Positions 23,995-33,502 of a stretch of DNA of 64,000 nucleotides are shown in pieces; within the stretch, counting starts at the first letter, position 1; every line of letters starts with the position of its first letter. The notes under the pieces are model-generated. The model searched no databases, had not been told where the DNA came from, and was given only the letters and a program-made list of their open reading frames with translations. Source of the stretch: Fusobacterium sp. Its GTDB lineage: Bacteria > Fusobacteriota > Fusobacteriia > Fusobacteriales > Fusobacteriaceae. Position numbers and translations under genes: made by a program. The stretch is from positions 1 to 64,000 of the forward strand of contig NZ_JAGIRL010000039.1 of NCBI RefSeq assembly GCF_019012925.1. Direction: 5' to 3'.

Positions 23995-25521
23995 ATGAGT
24001 ACACAGAATCAGATGGGGAGATTACCAAGTCGAATCGAGGCAATGATTCCAATTTTTTTCCTTTTAGCAATTATGATTGCTAACTATACTTTAGGATGGG
24101 GATTTGACCCACATATACCTGTAACTTTATCTTGTGGAGTTGCTATGATTATTGGAAAGATATGTGGATATAATTACAAAGAGATGCTAGCAGCAGGACT
24201 TGAAGCTGTAAATCAATCGCTTGAAGCTATAATAATTATTCTTCTTGTAGGTTGTTTAATAGGATCATTTACAGCTAGTGGGACTATTCCGGCTGTTGTA
24301 TATTATGGATTGAAATTATTTACACCTATTATATTTTTACCATTTGTAACTATTTTATGTGCTGCTGTAGGAGTTGCACTTGGATCAGCGTGGACTGTAA
24401 CAGCAACACTTGGGATAGCATTTATGGCTATAGGAACAACAATGGGATTAAATCCAGCATTAATAGCTGGAGCTATTCTTTCTGGAGCTTGTTGTGGAGA
24501 TAAATTTTCTCCTCTTTCAGATTCAACAAATTTAGCAGCAGGATCAGCACAAACAGGTCTTTTTGATCATGTAGCTGCTATGGTAACAACTACTTTTCCA
24601 AGTCTAGTTATAGCAGTAATTATATATGCTTTTTTCTCTTTTTCTAAAGTTGGAGTTTATGATCCTACTCTTGCAAATGAATTATCAGCTGCTATATTGG
24701 AACATTATACTTATATGAGTCCTATTTTGCTTATTCCTGTTTTATTGATTGTAGTTGTAGCAGTTATAAAAATGCCTGCAATCCCTTCGGTGGTTTTACT
24801 TTCTTTATTAGGATGTATTTTTGCAGTAATTTTTCAAGGAGCAGGATTTGCAGACTGTATAAAGATGCTACATTATGGATATCATGCCCAGTCAAATAAT
24901 GAACTATTTACTACACTTGTAAATAGAGGTGGGATGAACAGTATGCTATGGACCAATAATCTTGTTATTGTTGCTGTTGCTTTTGGTGGAATTCTTCAAA
25001 AAATAGGTGCAGTAGAATCTATTTTAGGTGGATTTATAAATAAAGTAAAGACTCCTTTCCAATTAGTTCTTTTAACTATGGGAACTTCAATATTTTGTAT
25101 TACAACTATGTGTGATCAATATTTAGGTTTAATAATTCCAGCTTCTATGTATAAGGATCGTTTTGATGAGATGGGACTTGGAAGAAATATGCTTTCAAGG
25201 ACTTTAGAAGATGGTGGAACATTATGGTCACCACTTGTTCCTTGGTCATCATGTGGAGCATATCATGCAGCTGTACTTGGAGTTCCGACACTTTTATATC
25301 TACCATATTGTTTTATGAATATAATAAATCCAATCTATGCAATAGTTACTTTAAGTTGGGGTGGAAATATTTTATATGTGGATGGATCTAAAACAAATGT
25401 TTTTGGAAAGTTAAAAAAAGGACGTGGACCAGCAGAAGCTCCAGAAAAAGCATATGATAAAGCAATGAAAGCACTAGCAAAAATAAGAAGTACAAATGAA
25501 ACAGATAATATTAGAGTATAA
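23995..25521 (+). CDS. nhaC: NhaC-type Na+/H+ antiporter
   Basis: A 508-residue membrane protein with about 11-12 segments. It has NhaC-family features: SRIEAMIPIFFLLAIMI start, GSAWTVTATLGIAFMA, the SGACCGDKFSPLSDSTNLAAG block (the conserved Gly-Asp-x-x-Ser-Pro-x-Ser-Asp core) and LVPWSSCGAYHA near the end. It likely exchanges sodium, or a charged metabolite as in malate/lactate NhaC members, against protons. It lies directly after a two-component system in the same direction and is its probable target. A small membrane protein gene follows 19 bases later. A second, divergent NhaC is at 39007-40311. Confidence 0.9.
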   Translation: MSTQNQMGRLPSRIEAMIPIFFLLAIMIANYTLGWGFDPHIPVTLSCGVAMIIGKICGYNYKEMLAAGLEAVNQSLEAIIIILLVGCLIGSFTASGTIPAVVYYGLKLFTPIIFLPFVTILCAAVGVALGSAWTVTATLGIAFMAIGTTMGLNPALIAGAILSGACCGDKFSPLSDSTNLAAGSAQTGLFDHVAAMVTTTFPSLVIAVIIYAFFSFSKVGVYDPTLANELSAAILEHYTYMSPILLIPVLLIVVVAVIKMPAIPSVVLLSLLGCIFAVIFQGAGFADCIKMLHYGYHAQSNNELFTTLVNRGGMNSMLWTNNLVIVAVAFGGILQKIGAVESILGGFINKVKTPFQLVLLTMGTSIFCITTMCDQYLGLIIPASMYKDRFDEMGLGRNMLSRTLEDGGTLWSPLVPWSSCGAYHAAVLGVPTLLYLPYCFMNIINPIYAIVTLSWGGNILYVDGSKTNVFGKLKKGRGPAEAPEKAYDKAMKALAKIRSTNETDNIRV

Positions 25522-25540
25522 AATTAGAAAGGAAAGAGTA

Positions 25541-25954
25541 ATGGAGCATTATGGAATTATCCCTAAACGAGGGATGGGAATAAAAATAGGAGCTATAAGT
25601 TTAGGTTTATATAGCATTTACACCTCTATTTTAAATATAAATTTATTTTATATTTTATTTGGTATTATACTAATATTTGCAACTTTTTGTAGAAAAAAAC
25701 ATATATTAACAGCTGATGGCGTAGATATTTATTATAGTATTTGTGGATTTCAATTTCATAATATATGGAAATGGAGTGAAATAAGAAGTGTTCATTTGGA
25801 TTATAAAAATTCAAAACCAAATGTTGAATTTCATATTAGTAAAGGAATAGTTTCTAGAAGATTTATTTTTCAAAACTTAAATATTTGTGAAATAATAGAG
25901 GTTATAAAAAAAGCAAATTCCAAAATTTATATATCTGAAATAGAAAGAAAATAG
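25541..25954 (+). CDS. Small membrane protein with PH-like C-terminus, 137 aa
   Basis: Two hydrophobic helices (MGIKIGAISLGLYSIYTSIL and NLFYILFGIILIFATF) are followed by a soluble strand-rich part: LTADGVDIYYSICGFQFHNI, WSEIRSVHLDY. This looks like a bacterial PH (bPH) or DUF304-type domain. The start was placed at the ATG behind GAAAGGAAAG; the longer frame overlaps nhaC and has no site. It is co-transcribed with nhaC. Function unknown; possibly membrane stress or an accessory to the antiporter. Confidence 0.65.
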   Translation: MEHYGIIPKRGMGIKIGAISLGLYSIYTSILNINLFYILFGIILIFATFCRKKHILTADGVDIYYSICGFQFHNIWKWSEIRSVHLDYKNSKPNVEFHISKGIVSRRFIFQNLNICEIIEVIKKANSKIYISEIERK

Positions 25955-25970
25955 AAGGTTTTTCAGAAAT

Positions 25971-26019
25971 AAAAGTTGTTATGAAAATATAAAAAATATT
26001 GTTTTCATAACAACTTTTT
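25971..26019 (+). terminator. Terminator after the nhaC operon
   Basis: AAAAGTTGTTATGAAAA and TTTTCATAACAACTTTT are perfect 17-base arms with a 14-base loop and a short T end. Strong and usable on both strands. Confidence 0.85.
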
Positions 26020-26067
26020 ATATATTTTTATTTTAAAATAATTTACAAGATTGATAAAGCTAAGGTA

Positions 26068-26096
26068 TTTACAAATTCTTTAAATTATGGTAAAAT
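26068..26096 (+). promoter_or_regulatory. ychF promoter
   Basis: TTTACA (26068-26073), a 17-base spacer and TAAAAT (26091-26096), 36 bases before the ychF ATG. A good housekeeping promoter by spacing and sequence. Confidence 0.55.
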
Positions 26097-26132
26097 TTGT
26101 AGTAATATAAATTTTTTAGGAGGGGCTTTTCA

Positions 26133-27230
26133 ATGATTGGAATAGGAATAGTAGGTCTTCCAAATGTCGGGAAATCAACACTTTTTAATGCAATAACAAA
26201 AGCGGGTGCAGCAGAGGCAGCAAACTACCCATTCTGTACAATAGAACCAAATGTAGGAATGGTAACTGTACCAGATTCAAGATTAGATGAGTTATCAAAA
26301 ATAATTAATCCTCAAAGAGTAGTTCAAGCTACTGTAGAGTTTGTTGATATAGCTGGATTAGTAAAAGGAGCAGCAAAAGGAGAGGGATTAGGAAATAAAT
26401 TCTTATCAAATATTAGATCTACAGCAGCAATTTGCCAAGTAGTAAGATGTTTTGAAGATGATAATGTAATTCACGTAAGTGGTTCAGTAGATCCAATAAG
26501 AGATATTGAGGTAATAAACACAGAGCTAATATTTGCTGATATGGAAACTGTAGATAAAGCAATTGAAAAACATAAAAAATTAGCTATGAATAAGAATAAA
26601 GAATCTATGGCATTAATGCCTGTATTAGAAAAATGTAAAGCACATTTAGAAGAGTTTCAGCTATTAAAAACTCTATCTATGACAGAAGAGGAGTTAGAGG
26701 TAATAAGAACATATCAATTATTGACTTTAAAACCTATGATATTTGCAGCAAATGTGGCTGAAGATGATTTAGCAACAGGAAATGAGTATGTAGAAAAAGT
26801 AAGAGAGTATGCTGAAAAATTAGGTTCAGAAGTTGTAATAGTTTCTGCAAAAGTTGAAGCTGAATTACAAGAGATGGATGATGAAGAGAGCAAGAAAGAG
26901 TACTTAGAGGCACTTGGTGTTGAAGAGGCAGGATTGAATAGATTGATAAGAGCTGGATACAAGTTATTAGGTCTTCAAACTTATTTTACAGCAGGAGTAA
27001 AAGAGGTTAGAGCTTGGACAATAAGAATCGGAGATACTGCTCCAAAAGCTGCTGGAGAGATTCATACAGATTTTGAAAAAGGATTTATCAGAGCAAAAGT
27101 AGTTTCATTTGCTGATTTTATAAAGTATTCAGGATGGAAGGGTGCTCAGGAAGCTGGAGTATTAAGATTAGAAGGAAAAGAGTATATAGTTCAAGATGGA
27201 GATTTAATGGAATTTTTATTCAATGTGTAG
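26133..27230 (+). CDS. ychF: Redox-regulated ATPase/GTPase YchF
   Basis: A 365-residue member of the Obg-related YchF/OLA1 family, a cytoplasmic nucleotide hydrolase tied to ribosomes and stress. Motifs: P-loop GLPNVGKST (residues 7-15), G3 [19 protein letters not shown], the NVAE in place of the usual NKxD, and a C-terminal TGS domain ([19 protein letters not shown] ... [10 protein letters not shown]). Length and order are normal. It ends 90 bases before yceD with a separate promoter between. Confidence 0.95.
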   Translation: MIGIGIVGLPNVGKSTLFNAITKAGAAEAANYPFCTIEPNVGMVTVPDSRLDELSKIINPQRVVQATVEFVDIAGLVKGAAKGEGLGNKFLSNIRSTAAICQVVRCFEDDNVIHVSGSVDPIRDIEVINTELIFADMETVDKAIEKHKKLAMNKNKESMALMPVLEKCKAHLEEFQLLKTLSMTEEELEVIRTYQLLTLKPMIFAANVAEDDLATGNEYVEKVREYAEKLGSEVVIVSAKVEAELQEMDDEESKKEYLEALGVEEAGLNRLIRAGYKLLGLQTYFTAGVKEVRAWTIRIGDTAPKAAGEIHTDFEKGFIRAKVVSFADFIKYSGWKGAQEAGVLRLEGKEYIVQDGDLMEFLFNV

Positions 27231-27261
27231 AATAAAAAAATCTTTTGTTAAGAAAAATTAC

Positions 27262-27290
27262 TTGACAATATTTAAAAAACTTAGTAAAAT
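27262..27290 (+). promoter_or_regulatory. Promoter of yceD-rpmF
   Basis: A perfect TTGACA (27262-27267), 17-base spacer and TAAAAT (27285-27290), 29 bases before the yceD start. Probably drives yceD, rpmF and, by read-through, the fatty acid genes. Confidence 0.7.
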
Positions 27291-27319
27291 ATCTAGGTGT
27301 ACGATTGGAGGAAATTGTT

Positions 27320-27802
27320 TTGAGATTAGAGATTAAAAATTTTCCAAACCAAATTTTAGAATTTGACTTCTATATTGATAGTATGGAGGACATAGATCTA
27401 AAAGATAGAGTGCATGTTATAGGAACAGCTGTAAATAACAATGGTAAGGTTGAAATAAGTGGAAAATATTCAACTAAAGTAAAAACACAATGTGTAAGAT
27501 GTCTAAAAGAGATTGAAATAGAATTAAGTAATGATTTTATGGGAACTTTCTTAGATGAAAGTGAGTATGTTCAGTATTTAAAAAGTTTAAATGCAGAATG
27601 TGAAATTAATCAAAATGAGATTTATGACGAGATAAAAGATGGAGTTATAGACTTAGAAGGATTAATAAGAGAGTATATAATACTTGATATGCCACCATAT
27701 CCACAGTGTGAACCTGTTTGTGAAGATGATTCAGAGATAGAGAAGCACAGTGATAATGGAATTGATCCAAGATGGCAGCAATTATTACAAATAAAAAATT
27801 AA
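27320..27802 (+). CDS. yceD: YceD family protein (DUF177)
   Basis: A 160-residue DUF177/YceD protein: MRLEIKNFPNQILEF start, four cysteines in a zinc-like arrangement (CVRCLKEIE near residue 60 and QCEPVCEDDSE near 135), and VIDLEGLIREYIILDMP in between. In many bacteria this gene precedes rpmF, as here, and it is implicated in 23S rRNA accumulation. I placed the start at the TTG that has GGAGG 8 bases upstream; an earlier TTG overlaps that site. Confidence 0.9.
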   Translation: MRLEIKNFPNQILEFDFYIDSMEDIDLKDRVHVIGTAVNNNGKVEISGKYSTKVKTQCVRCLKEIEIELSNDFMGTFLDESEYVQYLKSLNAECEINQNEIYDEIKDGVIDLEGLIREYIILDMPPYPQCEPVCEDDSEIEKHSDNGIDPRWQQLLQIKN

Positions 27803-27838
27803 TTTTTAAATAAGAATGTAAGTAGGAGGGAAACTAAG

Positions 27839-28021
27839 ATGGCAGTACCTAAGAAGAAAACATCTAAAGCTAAGAAAAACATGAGAAGATCTCATCATGC
27901 TTTAACTGGAACTGGATTAGCAACTTGTGAAAAATGTGGAGCTCCAAGAAGACCACACAGAGTATGTCTTTCATGTGGAGATTACAATGGAAAACAAGTT
28001 CTAGCAGGACAAGCTGAGTAA
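27839..28021 (+). CDS. rpmF: 50S ribosomal protein L32
   Basis: A 60-residue L32: [20 protein letters not shown], then CEKCG (residues 31-35) and CLSCG, a zinc-binding four-cysteine form. Basic, with the usual R-x-H-R-V-C segment. It follows yceD by 36 bases behind AGGAGGGAAAC. A strong terminator comes 19 bases after it, so plsX probably also has its own promoter. Confidence 0.97.
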   Translation: MAVPKKKTSKAKKNMRRSHHALTGTGLATCEKCGAPRRPHRVCLSCGDYNGKQVLAGQAE

Positions 28022-28040
28022 TTAGATTGTTTAATTAGAT

Positions 28041-28073
28041 AAAAAAAGGCAAGATAAGCTCTTGCCTTTTTTT
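28041..28073 (+). terminator. Terminator after rpmF
   Basis: AAAAAAAGGCAAGA and TCTTGCCTTTTTTT are perfect arms around a 5-base loop, with an extended T-run. A classic rho-independent terminator, possibly partial because plsX follows in the same direction. Confidence 0.85.
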
Positions 28074-28154
28074 ATTATAAAAATAAGAAAAATATTTTTA
28101 AAATTCACAAATATGATGTATAATGTTGTAAAGATAATTATATAGGAGGCAACA

Positions 28155-29162
28155 ATGAGAATAGCTTTAGATGCTATGGGTGGAGATAAAGCTCCCTTTG
28201 AAACGGTAAAAGGAGCAGTGAAAGCCTTAGAAGAGAGTGAAAGTTTACACCTCATACTTGTTGGAAAGAAAGAGATAGTAGAAGAGGAGCTATCAAAATA
28301 CAAAGTTGATAGAGATAGAATAGAGATAGTAGATGCTAGAGAGAAAATAGAGATGACTGATGATCCTGTAACAGCAGTTAAAGGAAAGAAGGATTCATCT
28401 ATGAATAGAACTTTAGAGCTTGTTAAAGAGGGAATAGCAGATGCTTCTGTTTCAGCTGGAAATACAGGTGCCTTAATAACTGCTAGTCAATTAAAACTAA
28501 AAAGAATAAAGGGTGTATTGAGACCAGCTATTGCTACAATGTTTCCTAATAAGACTGGAAAGATGTTGATGCTAGATGTTGGTGCAACTGCAGATTGTAA
28601 GCCAGAGTTTTTAAATCAATATGCTATGATGGGTTCTAAATATTTGGAAGTATTGTTAGGAAAGAAAAATCCGACTGTAGGATTATTAAATATTGGAACT
28701 GAAGAGGGTAAAGGAAATGAGGTAACTAGAGAAGCCTACCTTCTTTTAAAAGAGAATAAAACTATAAATTTTATGGGAAATGTAGAGAGTACAGAGGTTA
28801 TGAATGGAAATATAGATGTAGTAGTAACTGATGGATTTACAGGAAATATGGTTTTAAAGACTTCTGAAGGGGTTGCAAAGTTTATCGTCTCATCATTGAA
28901 AGAGGAGATAGGTAAATCATTTATATATAAGCTGGGAGCTTTACTAATCAAACCAGCAATAAAACATATAGCTAAAAAGATGGATTCATCAGAGTATGGT
29001 GGAGCTATATTTTTAGGCTTGAATGGAATCTCTATAAAAGCTCACGGAAATTCAGATTCAACAGGAATAAAAAATGCTATAAAGGTGGCTAATAAATTTG
29101 CTGAGATGAATTTTATTGAAGAGTTAAAAAATGTTATAGATATAGATAATATTAAAGAATAG
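28155..29162 (+). CDS. plsX: Phosphate acyltransferase PlsX
   Basis: A 335-residue acyl-ACP:phosphate acyltransferase that makes acyl-phosphate for glycerolipid synthesis. It starts with the family signature MRIALDAMGGDKAP and has VSAGNTGALITASQLKL, LLNIGTEEGKGNE and VTDGFTGNMVLKTSEG. Full length. It heads the fatty acid block and is separated from fabH by 18 bases, ribosome site TAGGAGG. Confidence 0.97.
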   Translation: MRIALDAMGGDKAPFETVKGAVKALEESESLHLILVGKKEIVEEELSKYKVDRDRIEIVDAREKIEMTDDPVTAVKGKKDSSMNRTLELVKEGIADASVSAGNTGALITASQLKLKRIKGVLRPAIATMFPNKTGKMLMLDVGATADCKPEFLNQYAMMGSKYLEVLLGKKNPTVGLLNIGTEEGKGNEVTREAYLLLKENKTINFMGNVESTEVMNGNIDVVVTDGFTGNMVLKTSEGVAKFIVSSLKEEIGKSFIYKLGALLIKPAIKHIAKKMDSSEYGGAIFLGLNGISIKAHGNSDSTGIKNAIKVANKFAEMNFIEELKNVIDIDNIKE

Positions 29163-29180
29163 ACCTTATAGGAGGAGATA

Positions 29181-30173
29181 ATGGAATTTAAAAGCGTAGG
29201 AATCAAAGGATTAGGATACTATGTTCCAGAAAAAGTAATGACTAACTTTGATTTTGAAAAGATAATAGATACATCTGATGAATGGATTAGAACAAGAACA
29301 GGAATAGAGGAGAGAAGATTTGCTGCTGTTGATCAGGCAACTTCAGATCTATGTGTAGAGGCTGCTAAAAAAGCTTTAGATAGAGCCAATATGACAGTGG
29401 AAGACTTAGATTTAATATTAGTGGCTACTTGTACTCCAGATTATTTAGTTCAAGCAACTGCATGTTTGGTACAACATAAATTAGGTGGAAAGAATATTCC
29501 ATGTTTTGACTTAAATGCAGCTTGTAGTGGATTTATATATGGACTTACAGTTGCTAACGGAATGATAAAGGGTGGAGTATACAAAAATATACTTGTAATA
29601 GGAGCAGAGACACTTTCAAGAATTATAGATATGCAGGATAGAAATACTTGTATATTATTTGGTGATGGTGCTGCAGCTGCAGTAGTTGGAGAGGTTGAAG
29701 AGGGATACGGAATACTATCAACTTATCTAGGTGCTGAAGGAGAAGATGATGATATATTAAGAACTCCTGCTGGTGGAACAAAAAAACCAAATGATGCACA
29801 AACAATAGAGAATAGAGAGAACTTTGTAAAGATGAAGGGACAAGATGTATTCAAATTTGCTGTACATGCACTACCAAATGCTACAAAAAATGCTTTAAAT
29901 ACAGCTGATGTAAGTGCTAATGATCTAACTATGATATTCCCACATCAAGCTAATGTAAGAATAATAGAGTCAGCAGCAAAAAGAATCCATGTACCAATTG
30001 AGAAGTTCTATATGAATCTTCAAAAATTTGGAAATACTTCATCAGCTTCTGTAGGTCTTGCATTGGGAGAAGCGTTAGAGAAAGGACTTGTAAAAAAAGG
30101 AGATCTAATAGCTTTAACAGGTTTTGGAGCAGGATTAACATATGGTTCTATAATAATGAGATGGACATATTAA
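29181..30173 (+). CDS. fabH: Beta-ketoacyl-ACP synthase III
   Basis: A 330-residue KAS III, which condenses acetyl-CoA with malonyl-ACP to begin each fatty acid. The catalytic triad is Cys115 (LNAACSGFIYG), the His in FPHQANVRI near residue 255, and the Asn in KFGNTSSAS near 280. It follows plsX closely. A promoter lies after its stop codon, so the downstream genes may be expressed separately. Confidence 0.97.
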   Translation: MEFKSVGIKGLGYYVPEKVMTNFDFEKIIDTSDEWIRTRTGIEERRFAAVDQATSDLCVEAAKKALDRANMTVEDLDLILVATCTPDYLVQATACLVQHKLGGKNIPCFDLNAACSGFIYGLTVANGMIKGGVYKNILVIGAETLSRIIDMQDRNTCILFGDGAAAAVVGEVEEGYGILSTYLGAEGEDDDILRTPAGGTKKPNDAQTIENRENFVKMKGQDVFKFAVHALPNATKNALNTADVSANDLTMIFPHQANVRIIESAAKRIHVPIEKFYMNLQKFGNTSSASVGLALGEALEKGLVKKGDLIALTGFGAGLTYGSIIMRWTY

Positions 30174-30180
30174 TAAAGAA

Positions 30181-30209
30181 TTGACAGAATTTAGATGCTA
30201 TGATATATT
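30181..30209 (+). promoter_or_regulatory. Internal promoter before fabD
   Basis: TTGACA (30181-30186), 17-base spacer, TATATT (30204-30209). It lies in the 68-base fabH-fabD gap and gives an independent start for fabD-acpP-fabF. Confidence 0.65.
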
Positions 30210-30241
30210 AAATTACACGTGTTTTTATTAAGGAGGAAAAG

Positions 30242-31153
30242 ATGTCTAAAGTAGCTTTTGTATTTCCAGGACAGGGAACACAATATGTTGGAATGGGAAA
30301 AGAATTATATGAGAACAATGAGCTAGCAAAGCAAGAGTTTGATAATCTATTTTCAAAACTGGATTTTGATTTAAAAAAAGTTATGTTTGAAGGTCCAGAA
30401 GAGGAGTTAAAAGAGACTAAAAATACTCAACCAGCTATAGTATCAATGAGTTTAATATTGACAAAATTATTAGAAGCTAAAGGAGTAAAGGCTGATTATG
30501 TAGCAGGACACTCTGTAGGAGAGTATGCAGCTTTTGGAGCAGCTGGGTATTTGTCATTGAAGGATACAGTTAAATTAACTGCTGCTAGAGGAAGCTATAT
30601 GAATGAAGTAGCACATAAAGTTAATGGTGGAATGGCAGCAATTATTGGATTGGATTCTTCAAAGATAGTTGAAGTACTTGAAGGAGTAGAGGGAGTAGTT
30701 GAAGCAGTAAACTTTAATGAACCTAAGCAAACTGTAATAGCTGGAGATAAAGATGCTATTGAGAGAGCTTGTGTGGCTCTTAAAGAAGCTGGAGCTAGAA
30801 GAGCAATGCCATTAGCAGTATCAGGTCCTTTCCATTCATCATTGATGAAGGAAGCAGGAGAAAAATTAAAATTAGAGGCTGAAAAGTATAACTTTACTAT
30901 GACAGATGTTAAGTTAGTAGCAAATACAACAGCTGAAATTTTAAATTCAGTTGATGAGGTAAAGGAAGAGATCTATAGACAGAGTTTTGGTCCAGTAAAA
31001 TGGGTTGAAACAATAAATAGATTGAAAGCTGAAGGGGTAGATACAATTTATGAAATAGGACCTGGAAAAGTATTAGCAGGACTTATAAAGAAAATTGATA
31101 AAGAAATTATAGTAAAAAATATAGAAAAACTTGAAGATTTGTCAAATATATAG
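30242..31153 (+). CDS. fabD: Malonyl CoA-ACP transacylase
   Basis: A 303-residue transacylase that loads malonyl groups on ACP. It has [12 protein letters not shown] at the start, nucleophile Ser91 in GHSVGEYAA, and the catalytic His in SGPFHSSLM near residue 200. Normal length and start, with ribosome site AAGGAGGAAAAG. Followed by acpP after a 62-base gap. Confidence 0.97.
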   Translation: MSKVAFVFPGQGTQYVGMGKELYENNELAKQEFDNLFSKLDFDLKKVMFEGPEEELKETKNTQPAIVSMSLILTKLLEAKGVKADYVAGHSVGEYAAFGAAGYLSLKDTVKLTAARGSYMNEVAHKVNGGMAAIIGLDSSKIVEVLEGVEGVVEAVNFNEPKQTVIAGDKDAIERACVALKEAGARRAMPLAVSGPFHSSLMKEAGEKLKLEAEKYNFTMTDVKLVANTTAEILNSVDEVKEEIYRQSFGPVKWVETINRLKAEGVDTIYEIGPGKVLAGLIKKIDKEIIVKNIEKLEDLSNI

Positions 31154-31215
31154 TAAAATCTATAATATATAACGTTTTTAAAATATATAAAGAAAAAATT
31201 AAGGAGGAAGAAAAA

Positions 31216-31437
31216 ATGTTAGATAAAATAAGAGAAATAGTAGTAGAGCAATTAGGTGTAGACGCTGAGCAAGTAGTACCTGAGGCAAACTTTGTTGAGG
31301 ATTTAGGAGCAGATTCTTTAGATACTGTTGAGTTAATAATGGCATTCGAAGAAGAGTTTGACGTTGAGATTCCTGATACAGATGCAGAGAAAATAAAAAC
31401 AGTTCAAGATGTTATTGATTATATTGAATCAAAATAA
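31216..31437 (+). CDS. acpP: Acyl carrier protein
   Basis: A 73-residue acidic ACP. Ser34 in [12 protein letters not shown] is the phosphopantetheine attachment site. Strong ribosome site (TTAAGGAGGAAG), as expected for a highly made protein. A hairpin directly after it (31455-31481) probably trims the mRNA so that acpP is expressed above fabF. Confidence 0.97.
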   Translation: MLDKIREIVVEQLGVDAEQVVPEANFVEDLGADSLDTVELIMAFEEEFDVEIPDTDAEKIKTVQDVIDYIESK

Positions 31438-31454
31438 TTAATTGGATAAAAATG

Positions 31455-31481
31455 AACGGGGTATTGAGTAGGTACCCCGTT
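31455..31481 (+). terminator. Attenuator hairpin between acpP and fabF
   Basis: AACGGGGTA (31455-31463) and TACCCCGTT (31473-31481) are perfect 9-base GC-rich arms, in an otherwise AT-rich region. No clean T-run follows, so partial termination or mRNA stabilisation is likely, favouring acpP. Confidence 0.65.
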
Positions 31482-31517
31482 ACTTATATATATTAGAGCA
31501 AAATTAGAGGTGATGTT

Positions 31518-32756
31518 ATGAATAGAGTAGTCGTTACAGGTCTAGGACTAATAACTGCTTTAGGAACAGGAATAGAGAAGAGTTGGAAGAGAATAGTGGC
31601 TGGAGAGACAGGAATAGCTAAGATAGAATCTTATGATGTAGCTGAGATGCCAGTACAGATAGCTGGAGAGGTAAAAGACTTTGATCCTACAGAGTTTGGA
31701 ATTGAAAAGAAAGAGATAAAAAAATTAGCTAGAAATACTCAATTTGCAATAGCAGCTACAAAAATGGCTTTAGATGATTCTAAATTAGTAATAGATGAGA
31801 ATAATGCTGAAGAGGTAGGAGTAGTTGTTTCTTCTGGAATTGGTGGAATAGAGGTATTTGAAGCTCAACACCAAGCAATGTTAGAAAAGGGAGTAAGAAG
31901 AATATCTCCATTTACAATTCCTGCTATGATAGCTAATATGGCTGCAGGAAATATAGGGATTTATTTTGGAGCAAAGGGACCTAATAAATCAGTTGTAACA
32001 GCTTGTGCTGCTGGAACTCACTCAGTTGGAGAAGCTTTTGAAATGATAAAAAATGGAAGAGCAAAAGTGATGATAGCAGGAGGAACAGAAGCAGCTATAA
32101 CACCTTTTGCTATGAATGCCTTTGCTAATATGAAAGCTCTTTCAACAAGAAATGATGAGCCTGAAAAAGCTTCAAGACCATTTACTGCTGACAGAGATGG
32201 ATTTGTAATGGGAGAGGGAGCAGGAGTGTTAATTCTTGAGGAGTTAGAATCTGCAAAAGCAAGAGGAGCAAAGATATATGCTGAAATAGTTGGATATGGA
32301 GAGACTTGTGACGCTTACCATATAACAGCTCCAGTAGATGGAGGAGAAGGAGCAGCAAGAGCATTTAAAATGGCTCTTAAAGAGGGAGAAATAGCATTAG
32401 AAGATGTTGATTATATAAATGCTCATGGAACTTCAACACCAGCAAATGATAAAAATGAAACTGCAGCAATAAAAGCTGTATTTGGAGATCATGCTAAGGA
32501 ATTGATGGTATCTTCAACAAAAGGAGCTACAGGACACGGATTGGGAGCTGCTGGAGGAATTGAGGCTGTAATTATAGCGAAGAGTATTTTTGAAGGTGTT
32601 GTTCCACCAACAATAAACTATGATAATCCAGATCCAGAGTGTGATTTAAACTATGTGCCAAATAAGGCAGTTGAGAAGGAGGTAAATGTAGCAATGTCAA
32701 GTTCACTAGGATTTGGTGGACATAATGCTGTAATAGCTATGAGAAAATATAAGTAG
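31518..32756 (+). CDS. fabF: Beta-ketoacyl-ACP synthase II
   Basis: A 412-residue elongating condensing enzyme. Catalytic Cys163 is in VVTACAAGTHS; the two His are in NAHGTSTPANDK and TGHGLGAAGG. The C-terminal GFGGHN motif is present. Normal length. It sits 80 bases after acpP, beyond the hairpin, with ribosome site GAGGTG. Confidence 0.97.
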   Translation: MNRVVVTGLGLITALGTGIEKSWKRIVAGETGIAKIESYDVAEMPVQIAGEVKDFDPTEFGIEKKEIKKLARNTQFAIAATKMALDDSKLVIDENNAEEVGVVVSSGIGGIEVFEAQHQAMLEKGVRRISPFTIPAMIANMAAGNIGIYFGAKGPNKSVVTACAAGTHSVGEAFEMIKNGRAKVMIAGGTEAAITPFAMNAFANMKALSTRNDEPEKASRPFTADRDGFVMGEGAGVLILEELESAKARGAKIYAEIVGYGETCDAYHITAPVDGGEGAARAFKMALKEGEIALEDVDYINAHGTSTPANDKNETAAIKAVFGDHAKELMVSSTKGATGHGLGAAGGIEAVIIAKSIFEGVVPPTINYDNPDPECDLNYVPNKAVEKEVNVAMSSSLGFGGHNAVIAMRKYK

Positions 32757-32779
32757 AATTGTAGAATTTAGGAGGAGAA

Positions 32780-33502
32780 ATGAAAAAAAATTACTTAGAT
32801 TTTGAAAAAAATCTTGGGTATAATTTTAAAAATAAAGAACTTCTAAAAAATTCACTTATTCACCGTTCATTTGGAAATGAGCATAGAAGATATAAAAAGA
32901 TAAGTAATGAGAGACTAGAACTGCTAGGAGATGCAGTTCTAGACCTCGTTGTTACAGAGTATCTATATAAAAGCTATGCAAACTCTACAGAGGGAGATTT
33001 GGCAAAAGTAAAATCTATGGTGGTAAGTGAACCAGTTTTAGCAGGGATATCTAAAAAATTAGAAGTTGGAAAATATCTACTGTTGAGTAGAGGTGAGGAA
33101 CTAACTGGTGGAAGAGAGAGAAGCTCTATATTAGGAGATGCATTTGAAGCTATATTAGGGGCAATATATATAGATTCAAATTTTGAAACAGCCAAGAAAT
33201 TTGCACTTTCACATATAAAAGATGCTATTGATAATGTGGACAACAATGAGGATATTTTAGACTTTAAAACAATATTACAAGAGTATAGTCAGAAAGTATA
33301 TAAAATTATACCTGAATATTCAGTGATAAAAGAGATAGGACCAGATCATCAAAAAGTGTTTGAGATAGAGGTTAAGATAGATAATGGAATTGAGGAAAAA
33401 CAGTCTGAAATAGGTAAAGGTAAGAATAAAAAGACAGCAGAACAAGCAGCTGCTAAGTCATTGTGTAAAAAATTAGGAGTAAAGATTCATGAAGCACTAT
33501 AA
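32780..33502 (+). CDS. rnc: Ribonuclease III
   Basis: A 240-residue RNase III. The signature ERLELLGDAVLDLVV (residues ~42-56) with acidic catalytic residues is present, and a second acidic cluster is in ILGDAFEAILGAIYID. A C-terminal dsRNA-binding domain (ILQEYSQKVYKIIPEYSV ... GKNKKTAEQAAAKSLCKKL) follows. It processes rRNA and mRNA duplexes. The gene overlaps the radical SAM gene by 14 bases. Confidence 0.96.
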   Translation: MKKNYLDFEKNLGYNFKNKELLKNSLIHRSFGNEHRRYKKISNERLELLGDAVLDLVVTEYLYKSYANSTEGDLAKVKSMVVSEPVLAGISKKLEVGKYLLLSRGEELTGGRERSSILGDAFEAILGAIYIDSNFETAKKFALSHIKDAIDNVDNNEDILDFKTILQEYSQKVYKIIPEYSVIKEIGPDHQKVFEIEVKIDNGIEEKQSEIGKGKNKKTAEQAAAKSLCKKLGVKIHEAL

